A stretch of DNA of 37,867 nt from Clostridiales bacterium (GTDB lineage: Bacteria; Bacillota; Clostridia; Lachnospirales; Lachnospiraceae), in assembly GCA_020859995.1 (NCBI GenBank), contig JAJBVE010000180.1:1-37867 (forward strand). Direction: 5' to 3'. The translations under genes and the position numbers were made by a program. The notes beneath the pieces were generated by a model that worked only from the letters and a program-made list of their open reading frames with translations, was not told where the DNA came from and searched no databases. Below, one piece after another: positions 5,277 to 14,036 of the stretch. The number at the start of each line of letters is the position of its first letter. Within the stretch, counting starts at the first letter, position 1.

Positions 5277-6948
5277 CATCAACCTCATACACATAATACA
5301 ACGCACCGATATAGGCCACCAGTTCATCATCGCGGTAAAATTCATATCTGTCTTTATCACTGCGCCAGACCCAGTTCATGATATTCGCCTTAAAGCTGTC
5401 CGCATCACCGGCGACCCAGAATTCTCTTATATCCCGCACCCGGTAGGTCACCTGATCCACAAGCCTGCAGATTCCATATTCCGGCAGAACCACCAGAAGC
5501 TTTTTGCCGCCGGCGCGGTCTTCTGGAGGCACACTGGTTTCAGCAACATGATCCTGAATTCCCGGAATCTCAATTCTCTTCCCTGTAATTTCAATATAAT
5601 TCTCCGTCTTCCTGACCGTAAACAACGATGTTCTGCGGTTTTCCAGCAAATCATTAAACAGGTCTGGAAATGTATTGCACTGCATCATCAGCTGCGGATT
5701 TGAATCTTCACAGATTGGCCTGAGCCTTTCTACAGCTTCATGAATTCTTCCTGCCACCGACTCGTCCCCATAAAATTTGTTCTGTTTCCTGCGAAGCTCA
5801 ATCGCCAGCTGCGCCTCGAGATAATACTTATACGCATGGATGAGATTCACGGAACCCTCTGAGCCAAAAGAATCCGGATCAGCATCCTCCGGTTTTCTCC
5901 CGTACTGTTCACAGACTTTCCCCATGCGCAACGCAGCATCCGCGAACTCGCAGCTGTATTGTCCTGCCTGGAATAATTCTCTTGTTGTATCATAAACCTG
6001 TTCGATCAGGTTTCTGGCTATCGTCTCATTCTTTTCTGTCCCAAGGCCTCTGGAAAACATATCCGCCAGTTTGTAGACAGACTCATGGCAGCCGCTGGCC
6101 ATACCTATCGAAAAATAATAAAATGCCTTATCATACTGGGGAACGCCATCATTGCAGCGCCCATAAAAATAAATGTAGCCGAGGGAATTCGCGTAATTTC
6201 CTTTCTGAATCTCGTTTGAAAAAGGATCGTCCTTTTCCAGAAGATGAATCAGAAGATCATGCGAAGCTCTCCAGTCACAGGGATAAAGGCGATTCCCGCC
6301 ATAGCAGCTGTACGCCATGACTTTCATTGCATCCGGATATCCTTTTCCCATCAGACTTTCAATCGCATCCCTTACAAGGGCCAACTCCTCTTCCACCATC
6401 ATATCCAGCCCGCTGTAATCAAAGAACCGCAGATAATGCGCCTTTCCCTCATCTGTCCAGAAGAGCGGCCGAATCTCGCTGAACCTGCCCTCTTCCATCA
6501 GAGAAATGTCCTGCTCCAGGCATTCGAAATCGATAAAATCCCTGCAGCGGGCTTCCGGCTGAAATTCCTCCACCTCGCAGGTACTCATCTCAAGAGAAAA
6601 CGCCACAGTATACATCGCCTCTGCGGCATTCTCCGGCAGTTTCCTTCCATAAGGCCGCGTGAAATCTGCCTTGCCTGTCTCCTCATCATTAAGCAAAAAC
6701 AGGCTGCCCTGCTCCATCAGATCCGTAACAACCATGCTGCCCCACTTCTCATCAAAAGCAACCGGTGTGTCATTGCAGCTCCGCAGATTTTCCAGTAATT
6801 TCCGGATATCACTCCACTGAACATAATAAGGTTCGTATTCTATATGGCTTCCTGCATATTCCGCAGGAAGCAGCTCATCAAAAGACAGCTCATAGCGGAA
6901 AAAAGCTCCCATTCTGTCCGATTTCACAAGGTATTTTGTCTCGTTCAT
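5272..6948 (-). CDS. Sel1/TPR-repeat protein of unknown function (558 aa)
   Basis: The N-terminal half (1-200) is acidic and unfamiliar, with many aromatic residues. The middle (about 230-390) carries Sel1-like repeats: NSLGYIYFYGRCNDG with AFYYFSIGMASGCHESVYKL, ADMFSRGLGTEKNETIARNL and a third weaker unit. Sel1 repeats are protein-interaction scaffolds. The C terminus (about 440-558) contains a beta-rich segment. The start at 6948 follows AGAGGAGGAC. No signal peptide or membrane segment is seen, so it is cytoplasmic. It is near the end of the WYL-led unit. A second Sel1 protein occurs at 14037-14918. Confidence 0.65.
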   Translation of the reverse strand: MNETKYLVKSDRMGAFFRYELSFDELLPAEYAGSHIEYEPYYVQWSDIRKLLENLRSCNDTPVAFDEKWGSMVVTDLMEQGSLFLLNDEETGKADFTRPYGRKLPENAAEAMYTVAFSLEMSTCEVEEFQPEARCRDFIDFECLEQDISLMEEGRFSEIRPLFWTDEGKAHYLRFFDYSGLDMMVEEELALVRDAIESLMGKGYPDAMKVMAYSCYGGNRLYPCDWRASHDLLIHLLEKDDPFSNEIQKGNYANSLGYIYFYGRCNDGVPQYDKAFYYFSIGMASGCHESVYKLADMFSRGLGTEKNETIARNLIEQVYDTTRELFQAGQYSCEFADAALRMGKVCEQYGRKPEDADPDSFGSEGSVNLIHAYKYYLEAQLAIELRRKQNKFYGDESVAGRIHEAVERLRPICEDSNPQLMMQCNTFPDLFNDLLENRRTSLFTVRKTENYIEITGKRIEIPGIQDHVAETSVPPEDRAGGKKLLVVLPEYGICRLVDQVTYRVRDIREFWVAGDADSFKANIMNWVWRSDKDRYEFYRDDELVAYIGALYYVYEVDE

Positions 6949-7065
6949 TGCGATGTCCTCCTCTGGTTATTGGAAGATTCATGTTCTCACCCATTTGTCA
7001 CGAGGCAGATTCCTATTCCCACCTACTGTTCTCAGACCGTTTCTGAAAAACTTGTCCTGCCTCCG

Positions 7066-7989
7066 TTATTGAAAAAGCGTCCTCCACTGCAAAATATTCT
7101 GCGGCAATACCGATTCATATTTCTCTGCAAACTCAAGCAGATCAGCATCTTTAATCTGTACGACCTTATCGGAACCCAGGTCATCTATGTAATCAGGGCA
7201 ATACAGATAAACATAAAATCCCTGCTCCACAAATTCCCTGAAATCACTTGCACGTAAAGGAGCTGCCTTCTTCGCCTTGACCTGCACTACCGCCTTACGC
7301 GGATTTTCTGCATTTCTTGAATGCAGGACACATTCTATTTTGACGGTCGTAGATTTATTCGCGATTGAGTTAGACAGCACATAATAATTGTCAACAATCT
7401 GGAGGTAAGAAATAACAAGCTCTTCAAGCTCAAAATCCGGCAGATTTGCAAGAAAGTTTTCCTTTTCCGTCTTGTTCACGTAATAGAATGCCGTTCCAGA
7501 AAGTCGATTATAGGTATACTTAGAGTACTCCACAATATTGCTGTCGCGAATCTCCTCACAGATTCCGCCTCTCGGACGGTTAAAAGACGCCTTGATCTGC
7601 CCGGGAACCTCCAGGCCGCATTTGTACGCCTCCACCGAAAGCACAGCTCCTATATCCATTTGCAGGATGCACTTTGCTTCCGCAGGAGATTTTACGCGGC
7701 AAATCCAGTAGCATCCATCCAGGTCACGCGTCCAGAACAAATCATTTTCCCGCGTATCCGCAAAAAGGTTCAGCGCGTGGTTGATTCTGGTCACTCTTGC
7801 CCTCACCGCCTGGTAATAATCCCCATAGCTTTCAATATGATTATTCTCGTAAACATGACTCCAGCCAATGGCAAGGTACTGCTCATCGGGATGTCCGAGA
7901 CAGTATCGCAGAAGCTCGCTTCTGTCATCACAATCCGTTTTCAGATTGATACGCGCGACATAATCGCGGTTTAATTCTACAGCTTTCAT
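7066..7989 (-). CDS. Unknown protein with a possible nuclease-like core (307 aa)
   Basis: I place the start at 7989 (MKAVELNRDY) because GGAG sits 6 bases upstream; an ATG at 8016 has no good ribosome site. The N-terminal part (AIGWSHVYE..., then ENDLFWTRDLDGCYWICRV) has the feel of an EVE/PUA-like modified-base reader. The C-terminal part has a spaced E...QVK pattern (KIECVLHSRN, then VVQVKAKKA) that could be a PD-(D/E)XK nuclease core. Both are visual resemblances without a search. If right, the protein would be a modification-dependent nuclease, fitting a defence island. Otherwise it is simply hypothetical. Confidence 0.55.
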   Translation of the reverse strand: MKAVELNRDYVARINLKTDCDDRSELLRYCLGHPDEQYLAIGWSHVYENNHIESYGDYYQAVRARVTRINHALNLFADTRENDLFWTRDLDGCYWICRVKSPAEAKCILQMDIGAVLSVEAYKCGLEVPGQIKASFNRPRGGICEEIRDSNIVEYSKYTYNRLSGTAFYYVNKTEKENFLANLPDFELEELVISYLQIVDNYYVLSNSIANKSTTVKIECVLHSRNAENPRKAVVQVKAKKAAPLRASDFREFVEQGFYVYLYCPDYIDDLGSDKVVQIKDADLLEFAEKYESVLPQNILQWRTLFQ

Positions 7990-8043
7990 TACTTTCTCCA
8001 GTCCTGAATTTATCATCCATAAATTGTCTTCTCATTTCAATCA

Positions 8044-8403
8044 TCATTTTGAATAGTCCGCTTTCCAGTCATTGTCCAAATGACATTTATAACGAAAGCT
8101 GTTGTCATAAATGATCCGATAATTGTCATTAATTTCAAATATTTCCCTGATTTCAGGGAGTAAGCACTCATCAACATATGAATTCATATAGATGAGTGCT
8201 TTACCTTTGGAGGTAACTTCTACTCGTCCCCGGGGATAATAGTTATAGGGCTGGCGGCAACTTTTTGGCTTTATGGCCGCCCATAGTTTTTTATGCGCAT
8301 AAGTATTGCCCGACCTGGCTACGCCTGTTTCTAAATAATTTTCATTAAACGGGAATGCATACAGGCATCCGTCAACATCCCAGAATACACCTCTTAATGA
8401 CAT
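8044..8403 (-). CDS. Hypothetical protein (119 aa)
   Basis: A compact soluble protein that starts MSLRGVFWDVDGCLYAFPFN and ends with a YDNSFRYKCHLDNDWKADY segment. The opening FWDVDGCLYAF superficially recalls a HAD motif I (DxDG) but lacks the rest of a HAD fold. It sits between two genes of the same unit with short spacers on each side. I do not recognise a family. It could be an immunity- or inhibitor-type partner of a neighbour, which is speculation. Confidence 0.55.
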   Translation of the reverse strand: MSLRGVFWDVDGCLYAFPFNENYLETGVARSGNTYAHKKLWAAIKPKSCRQPYNYYPRGRVEVTSKGKALIYMNSYVDECLLPEIREIFEINDNYRIIYDNSFRYKCHLDNDWKADYSK

Positions 8404-8468
8404 TGCACTGTTTCTCCGTCGTAGCTCTATAGCCTGATAATTTCTTCATGTATGCTTTTTCCATCTTC

Positions 8469-9377
8469 TCACTGCTCTGATACATGAACCGGGAAAAACC
8501 AGCTGCCTTTTCTCCCTGATTCTTGTCCACTTTGTCTGATTTCACGGTTTTTCTCTTCCAATTTTACGATTATCTCGTTTAAGTCTTGTGTCGGTTCAGT
8601 CGAATCATCGGTACGTTCGTGCCTGTCATTCTTTTCCCTTTGCTTTATTTCTGCTTTTTGCGCATCCAAATGTTCTCTGGATAATTTCTTTTGCTCGTTC
8701 CAGTGTTCGCTGAATAATTTTGCCAGAGAAATCGTCCACTCTCGTTTGCCGAGATATTCTAACTCAGGATGTTCTTCAGGAAGCTCCTCTACTGACATCA
8801 AATTCTGTGCAAGTAAAATCGCCTGCACTATACTTTTTATCTCATCATAATACATCACACGATTTCCCGGTTCCTGTTTTGACTTTTCATCCATAATTTG
8901 GTTAAAGGCATCATATAACTTGCATCCGCGCCGGATAGCGCCAACCTTATCCATTATGCCCCGTCCTCTGTCATGGTCACGAATGATATCCGAGGCTTTT
9001 TCAAGAGTACTTTTTAACTGCTTTTCCACCTGAACATATTCCTCGTCCAGGGATATTTCTCTTTCTTCCGGAAAACAAACTATCATTCGATTTCTGTCAC
9101 CCTCCAGGCACGGCTTGTAGGTGTAATATTCTTTTTCATCCTTAAAGTAACGGAACATGGCTTTCTCAAGAAGAACTTGTTTTTGTTCCTCGCTTATCTC
9201 TCCAAAGTACTCCTTTCCTATTCCAAAATATTCTGCCAACTGAGATTTTTGTTCTTCAGGAACAGGCTGTTTTCCATTTTTCCATAAATCTATCTCTTGT
9301 TGGGAAACGCCTAAAATGTCAGAAACCTCTTTAACTGAGACATTACATCTTACCATAATAAAATTTAATCCATTCAT
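8469..9377 (-). CDS. XRE-type HTH protein with long C-terminal region (302 aa)
   Basis: Residues 1-58 form a helix-turn-helix of the XRE type (MVRCNVSVKEVSDILGVSQQ, EIDLWKNGKQPVPEEQKSQLAEYFGI). The rest (about 60-300) is long, helical and highly charged, with a Lys/Glu-rich coiled-coil-like stretch near 225-285, and no recognisable enzyme motif. It is probably a sequence-specific DNA-binding regulator or adaptor. It is located mid-way in the WYL-led minus-strand unit, between the 371-residue unknown protein and the 119-residue protein. Confidence 0.65.
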   Translation of the reverse strand: MNGLNFIMVRCNVSVKEVSDILGVSQQEIDLWKNGKQPVPEEQKSQLAEYFGIGKEYFGEISEEQKQVLLEKAMFRYFKDEKEYYTYKPCLEGDRNRMIVCFPEEREISLDEEYVQVEKQLKSTLEKASDIIRDHDRGRGIMDKVGAIRRGCKLYDAFNQIMDEKSKQEPGNRVMYYDEIKSIVQAILLAQNLMSVEELPEEHPELEYLGKREWTISLAKLFSEHWNEQKKLSREHLDAQKAEIKQREKNDRHERTDDSTEPTQDLNEIIVKLEEKNREIRQSGQESGRKGSWFFPVHVSEQ

Positions 9378-9412
9378 TTTTTACCTCTTTTCGGACGCTA
9401 TTTGACATCACA

Positions 9413-9573
9413 TTATGATTTACTGGTCTGGTCGTTATCACTGGCAGAAACAACACCGATTTTTTCCATTATCTCCCGGCGATACGGACGAATGCAATCA
9501 GTTTGAATCTCCCTAGCCATTTCCTCTGAGCGAATCGAGAAACAGCTATTGACCAACAATCATACACATTCAT
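9413..9573 (-). pseudogene. Short broken or overlapping reading frames between two genes
   Basis: An ATG at 9573 overlaps the previous stop (ATGA) and opens MNVYDCWSIAVSRF, stopping at 9469. A shifted frame carries coding-like sequence (IRSEEMAREIQTDCIRPYRR, EIMEKIGVV) to a TAA at 9413. The two together look like one small gene with an indel near a TTT run, or a 35-residue ORF starting at 9520 behind AGAGGAA. No family is recognised. Confidence 0.35.
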
Positions 9574-10685
9574 GATCTGTTCCTCAATTTCTGATTCCTG
9601 GCATATTCCAGACAGTGATTTGTGATTTTCTCCCATCCTTCCGCTGTTATTCCATGTATGCTTTTATAAGCACTTCCTGAATGCACGGGGAAATCCTCTC
9701 CATATTTCCACATAAGAGAATCAATATCTTTTCCGAGTTCAGGATATTCCTTTAAAATCGAACTGACCTGTTTCATAAAAGAACATGATTCCGGCAGTTC
9801 TCCGGTATATAATTCTGCACGGTACAACGGCGAAACAAAACAGTCTGTATAATAATCCGATGCCATTGTTGAAAAATGGCCATGCTTCAGAGCACCCTCG
9901 CCAATCACACCATCGAACGCCGGATAAAAGCAACGCAGGCTGCAGCAGTCTCTCGGCATATCCGGATTGATACGATAAATCAGGCAATAAGAAGGTAAAG
10001 TATAGGGGCGGCAGTTTACATACAGAATATCCCCCGGCTGATAAGGTGTCATAGCATATTCCGCTTCCTTGCCATGCCTGTAAAAAAGGGTTGACTTTGG
10101 CTCCCCAATCTTATGCTCCCGTTTCTTTCCATCAAGGTCGTTTCTGAAATACTGGACTTCGCCACCCGGCGTTAAGATATAACAATACTGCTGTTCCAAC
10201 GTTTCACTTTCTTGTATATCGTAAAAGTCCAGGCGAAAATAGAAATCGCATTCCCTGTCATCCAGTGTAAAATCATCGTCTGTATCGTTCACATAATTCT
10301 GCCGGATGTACTGCAATGCCCCCTGATAAGACAGGACAGGAACCGCCTCAAGTAAACACGGTTCCCCTTTTTCAATGTCTATGCAGTTCAATAATAATAT
10401 CGTCTTCGTCCTATCCACACTATATAACCGCTCCAGGGCAGTCTCCACCATTCGCAGGCTTCTTTTTACATACTGAAAATCTTCTGCGCTCATGGGAATC
10501 TTTAATAAGTCCGATAACAATGATGCCTTTTGGGGCAGCGAATGCGGGGCAGCAGCAATCAGCTCAACATACTCTGAGATCGTAATTTCATTCCGCTTCT
10601 CTAAGAGATAGCTTCTCATGTATGCTGAATCCACAATATCTATGACCGCTTCTAATATATCTTCTTTAATCCGCATCTCCATCAT
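9570..10685 (-). CDS. Hypothetical protein (371 aa)
   Basis: A soluble protein with an N-terminal helical part (1-100, LEAVIDIVDSAYMRSYLLEK...) and a beta-rich centre containing YQPGDILYVNCRPYTLPSYC and several Cys (CCSLRC near 255) that could bind metal. A start at 10685 follows AGGGGGA. It is 42 bases downstream of the endonuclease III-like gene and probably co-transcribed. I do not recognise a family. The centre reads like a domain that measures or displays parameters (PGDILYVNCRPY recurs in Firmicute hypothetical proteins), but no function is claimed. Confidence 0.6.
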   Translation of the reverse strand: MMEMRIKEDILEAVIDIVDSAYMRSYLLEKRNEITISEYVELIAAAPHSLPQKASLLSDLLKIPMSAEDFQYVKRSLRMVETALERLYSVDRTKTILLLNCIDIEKGEPCLLEAVPVLSYQGALQYIRQNYVNDTDDDFTLDDRECDFYFRLDFYDIQESETLEQQYCYILTPGGEVQYFRNDLDGKKREHKIGEPKSTLFYRHGKEAEYAMTPYQPGDILYVNCRPYTLPSYCLIYRINPDMPRDCCSLRCFYPAFDGVIGEGALKHGHFSTMASDYYTDCFVSPLYRAELYTGELPESCSFMKQVSSILKEYPELGKDIDSLMWKYGEDFPVHSGSAYKSIHGITAEGWEKITNHCLEYARNQKLRNRS

Positions 10686-10727
10686 TCAATTCCCCCTAGA
10701 AACAGGATGCGCAGTCTGACAGAATTT

Positions 10728-12338
10728 TTATAAAGAATACCTCGGTTGAGCCGCTTCCAGTGCTGCGCAGAAAGCCCAGTCCAGCGGAGTCATAAACGCT
10801 CCGTCCTGACTGGATGCCAATTCTGCGAGCCGGTTACGCACTGCTTTTTGAAAATCCATGTACTCTGGATACTCCCATTTTTCAAAAGGCTGCATCCTGC
10901 CAGAAACATACCAGTCCATTTGATAGACCATCGGTTCATTGTGTTTCAAAGGAGCGCACGGAATACACAATTCATGCTCAAACCTGCCTTTTCTCTTTCC
11001 AGCTGCCACGGATAACACTGCCGGTTCTACCGGAACATGATAATATTTCTTCGTATCAGCAACTGGGAGCGAAGCAACAGGCATATTACAATCAACCACC
11101 GTCAGGTTTTGCAGTGTCTGATTCAGCCATCTTTGAGCAATGCCATAAGTCAGCCCGCCTGCAGGTTCAAATAGCTGAATCATTTCCCCGCATAGTTCCT
11201 TATGCTTCTGATCAAAAAATTCCTGGCTGTCATTTTCTGTCTGAACAGCTTTCAGGAACACCGGAATTCTCTCTGCCAGCAGCTCATCTGTATCTTTAAC
11301 AGCCTTATTCCTTTCATCCAATGATGCGGAATCGTAAAAAGATATCCTTCTGCAAAAAGACGCAAATGATTTATATGCCACCTTTTTGATAATTTCAGGG
11401 CAAGAGTCATTTGGCTTTATCCCATAGTTACAAAACAGCAAATACAGATTCTCGTTCGAGTTCTTCTCTTTACTGCCGTAATTTTTCCCTTTCACGCAAT
11501 ATTCACTGACTTTATTAGCTATACATTGATCGCATTTTGGATGCACAGTACAAATTTCTCCATAGCCATCTGCACAGTATGACCACAAAATATAATCAAC
11601 TTTTGCCAGCGGCCAGTTCATAACCTGAGCAATCTCACTGATAATATCGAAAGCTTCAAAAACAGAAACCGTTTCCGCATCAGAACAGCCGAGAATCCCA
11701 CGCCCAAGAATCCTCCGGATGTGTGTATCTGGTTTCGGGATATCATATCCAACATTGCGCAGATATTCCGAAGTCAGAGCCTCACCCAGCTGAGCCATTT
11801 TATATTTGCTTCCTGACCCTGAGAGCGTCTGAATCAGCTTTTTTAAGCCAGAGCCTTCCGTCCCGATAATACTATTATAAAAATTGTCTATCCCCCTGTA
11901 TTCTTTGTCTATAGCCTGCAGTTTTGGAATATTCATAAGAAGGCCTTCCATCTGCTTTTCTGTAAATCGGCCATTGCAATTCTTTTCTGTAATTGCATTG
12001 CACAATTCCCTGGGCTCAGAATTTACGAGCGTTTCAGGATCATATTTTCCGAAAACATCATCAACAGGTATTATCCTTCCAGTGCTGATATCAATCTCCT
12101 TTGCAATCCGGTCCCATGAAACACCCGAACTAAGCATAGAATAAATCATTCCACGTATATGTTCGCTTATGGTAAATACATGACCGTCCTTTCGTCCCTC
12201 TATCTGGTGATATATATATGTATTTTCCCAGATCTTCTTTTCCTGAGGAGCTTCGCCATTTTTTCCAGAAAACTTATCTCGTAAATACGAGTCCATCAGG
12301 CCAACCGCTTTTGCGGCATTTTCAATATTTTTTCTCAT
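10728..12338 (-). CDS. HhH-GPD (endonuclease III-like) protein with Fe-S type Cys cluster
   Basis: I place the start at 12338 (MRKNIENAAKAVGLM) behind GAGGATATAGA; the longer frame to 12434 would need a TTG without a site. The middle carries LGEALTSEYLRNVGYD followed by KPDTHIRRILGR, the pattern of the helix-hairpin-helix DNA glycosylase family whose PDTH/VDTH Asp is catalytic. A Cys set with spacing C-x5-C-x2-C-x8-C lies at about residues 262-281 (CTVHPKCDQC), like the [4Fe-4S] loop of endonuclease III. The first ~130 and last ~250 residues are unlike standard glycosylases, so this is a large atypical member. Next to it is an Ada-type zinc protein, which suggests a DNA-damage or modified-base role. 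Confidence 0.7.
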   Translation of the reverse strand: MRKNIENAAKAVGLMDSYLRDKFSGKNGEAPQEKKIWENTYIYHQIEGRKDGHVFTISEHIRGMIYSMLSSGVSWDRIAKEIDISTGRIIPVDDVFGKYDPETLVNSEPRELCNAITEKNCNGRFTEKQMEGLLMNIPKLQAIDKEYRGIDNFYNSIIGTEGSGLKKLIQTLSGSGSKYKMAQLGEALTSEYLRNVGYDIPKPDTHIRRILGRGILGCSDAETVSVFEAFDIISEIAQVMNWPLAKVDYILWSYCADGYGEICTVHPKCDQCIANKVSEYCVKGKNYGSKEKNSNENLYLLFCNYGIKPNDSCPEIIKKVAYKSFASFCRRISFYDSASLDERNKAVKDTDELLAERIPVFLKAVQTENDSQEFFDQKHKELCGEMIQLFEPAGGLTYGIAQRWLNQTLQNLTVVDCNMPVASLPVADTKKYYHVPVEPAVLSVAAGKRKGRFEHELCIPCAPLKHNEPMVYQMDWYVSGRMQPFEKWEYPEYMDFQKAVRNRLAELASSQDGAFMTPLDWAFCAALEAAQPRYSL

Positions 12339-12440
12339 TCTATATCCTCGTATAATAAGTTCAGAGCGACTAAACATAGCCAAAAAACTCATCTCTCTGC
12401 CTGAAAACATGTCATGATGAAAGAGCGGCAGCAAAGCTGC

Positions 12441-12728
12441 TCATAATCCGAACTTCTCCCGATATTTTTGTGGGTCATTCATATATTCCTGATACTTTTC
12501 CCGGAGGCAATTCCCACATGGGCGATAACCAGCGGCAAGAGCTGTTTTTTCATCTGCAAAAAACACTCTTGACTTTTCGTAACTTCCCGGGAACCGTCTG
12601 ATCGTGGAAAGGGCTGATGGACAGTCCAGCCGCCCGTAAATTTTCAGTTTTCCATTCCCTCCAAATGTACCCGGTGTCTCTGACAGATATACATTTCCAT
12701 CTGCGCCAAGTAATTTATATTGTTTCAT
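12441..12728 (-). CDS. Ada-type metal-binding domain protein (95 aa)
   Basis: The sequence LDCPSALSTIRRFPGSYEKS followed by RVFFADEKTALAAGYRPCGNCL matches the zinc domain found at the N terminus of Ada, here as a stand-alone protein. Visible cysteines are DCP and PCGNC; the fourth ligand is not obvious. In Ada this domain binds zinc and senses or accepts methyl groups from DNA phosphotriesters. Stand-alone copies are known, but their role is less clear. ATG at 12728 lies 8 bases after GAGGGG. It sits between the WYL regulator and the endonuclease III-like gene on the same strand. Confidence 0.7.
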   Translation of the reverse strand: MKQYKLLGADGNVYLSETPGTFGGNGKLKIYGRLDCPSALSTIRRFPGSYEKSRVFFADEKTALAAGYRPCGNCLREKYQEYMNDPQKYREKFGL

Positions 12729-12748
12729 TTGCCTCACCCCTCATGTGC

Positions 12749-13693
12749 TTATTTCAAAATCTTCCTGCTGATGATTTCCACATCATCCCCATAGCTTTTC
12801 AGCCAGAAATCCACCCCGGTTCCATATACTTCTATACTTATGATACTGCCAGTATCGCTCTCCTCTAATACTTTTGCCGTCGGAAAGCGGTCCAGTACCG
12901 TCTCTAAAGGTTTCCCCTTATATTTAAAGATGATTCTCTGCAATTTGCCGCCATACATAAACTGAATCCGCTTCTTAAATTCCCCTTCTTCAAACCGTTC
13001 CGTATAAGGTATTGCAAAATTCTCCTTTTCTACGGTATAAGACTGAATCCTGTCAATACGGTAAATCGCAGGAGACAGATACTTATCATCCTTCTCATCA
13101 GTCTCAATAAACGCAACCAGGTAAAAATAGAATTCTGAAAAGGAAATGCCTACCGGTTTGAGCCGCCGTTTCACCAGCCCGTCTATCTTTTTATACGTAA
13201 CTGTCAGGTATTGCTGATGGTTCACAGCATTTCCAAGATCCCATATGCGTTCAATAAGTTCTGTATGGTGCTGCAGCTCACAATAATGAAATCTCTCATT
13301 TGCGAGAAGCTGGCTCAAGGTTTTTCTGTCAGAAGCATTTGCACAGTTATTTATCAAACCATCCAGCAGCAGATCCAGTTCATTCTTCGTGAAAGCCCTG
13401 CTCTCCAGTAGAATCTTACAGATTGCAAGCAATTGGCTGGCGGTCATTTTGTCATTGTGTTCCTTTAAATAGAAGCCGTTCTTCTTCCGATCATAAACAA
13501 TATCAGCCGGTTCTGCAAATTCCATTTTATTTGCAAAATAAATCCGAAGATCGTCAATATCTCTTTGCACTGTGCGGGTATCCACATGGAATTCTTCTGC
13601 AAGCTTCGCCTTGTTTATAATTTCTCCCTGCTGAAGGCGTTCATACATAGTCAGGATACGTGTCATTTTCCCCAGGCCAGTGCTGTCTTCCAT
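12749..13693 (-). CDS. WYL-domain transcriptional regulator
   Basis: A 314-residue protein with an N-terminal winged helix (MTRILTMYERLQQGEIINKA, KLAEEFHVDTRTVQRDI) and a WYL/WCX C-terminal region (YLTVTYKKIDG, LKPVGISFSEFYFYLVAF with the family's substitution of the WYL triad, YRIDRI). The start at 13693 follows GGAGG by 8 bases. WYL proteins sense ligands, often nucleic acids or nucleotides, and commonly control phage-defence islands (BrxR, CapW). A perfect inverted repeat (13737-13751) upstream of its -10 is the likely operator. It leads the minus-strand unit that runs to about 4811. Confidence 0.88.
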   Translation of the reverse strand: MEDSTGLGKMTRILTMYERLQQGEIINKAKLAEEFHVDTRTVQRDIDDLRIYFANKMEFAEPADIVYDRKKNGFYLKEHNDKMTASQLLAICKILLESRAFTKNELDLLLDGLINNCANASDRKTLSQLLANERFHYCELQHHTELIERIWDLGNAVNHQQYLTVTYKKIDGLVKRRLKPVGISFSEFYFYLVAFIETDEKDDKYLSPAIYRIDRIQSYTVEKENFAIPYTERFEEGEFKKRIQFMYGGKLQRIIFKYKGKPLETVLDRFPTAKVLEESDTGSIISIEVYGTGVDFWLKSYGDDVEIISRKILK

Positions 13694-13718
13694 CGCTTTC
13701 TCCTCCATATTTTCTGAA

Positions 13719-13751
13719 ATTATACCATATCATCTATGACAAATATTGTCA
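13719..13751 (-). promoter_or_regulatory. Promoter and palindromic operator of the WYL gene
   Basis: On the minus strand a perfect -10 TATAAT lies at 13719-13724. The inverted repeat TGACAA-n3-TTGTCA at 13737-13751 overlaps the -35 region. The TATAAT ends 26 bases before the ATG. The repeat is well placed for the WYL protein to repress its own promoter. Confidence 0.7.
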
Positions 13752-13834
13752 TTCAGCAAAGAAATCTTTTATATGTACATAAAAGCAAGTATTTTACTCT
13801 GTCCGGAACAATTTCCAGGAACAATAAACCTGCT

Positions 13835-13963
13835 TCATGATTTCCGGATATCATTTTTCTGCGCCAAAAAGAATTTTTCAGCAATTTCATTCAGCTGCTC
13901 CCGGAGCACTGTAAAATCAGGGTTCAGGTTCAGAGTCCCAACATCTACACGGTTCCCGCTCAT
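13835..13963 (-). CDS. Small ORF or gene remnant (42 aa)
   Basis: A minus-strand frame opens with ATG at 13963 (MSGNRVDVGTLNLNPDFTVL) and ends with ...AEKFFLAQKNDIRKS at a TGA (13835-13837). Upstream, the same frame continues for a few codons (WNNQTYQ) to a stop. Composition is coding-like, but there is no clear ribosome site, so this may be the tail of a lost gene. It lies between the two Sel1/WYL gene groups. No family is recognised. Confidence 0.35.
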   Translation of the reverse strand: MSGNRVDVGTLNLNPDFTVLREQLNEIAEKFFLAQKNDIRKS

Positions 13964-14036
13964 CTGGTAGGTCTGATTATTCCATACTTACTTTCATGGA
14001 AACTTCTAACGTAATAATCAGTTATAGGATTTAATT

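Noticed and set aside
8044-8403. HAD-type phosphatase from the opening FWDVDG motif
   Set aside because: The first Asp lies in the right pattern but no other HAD motifs follow.
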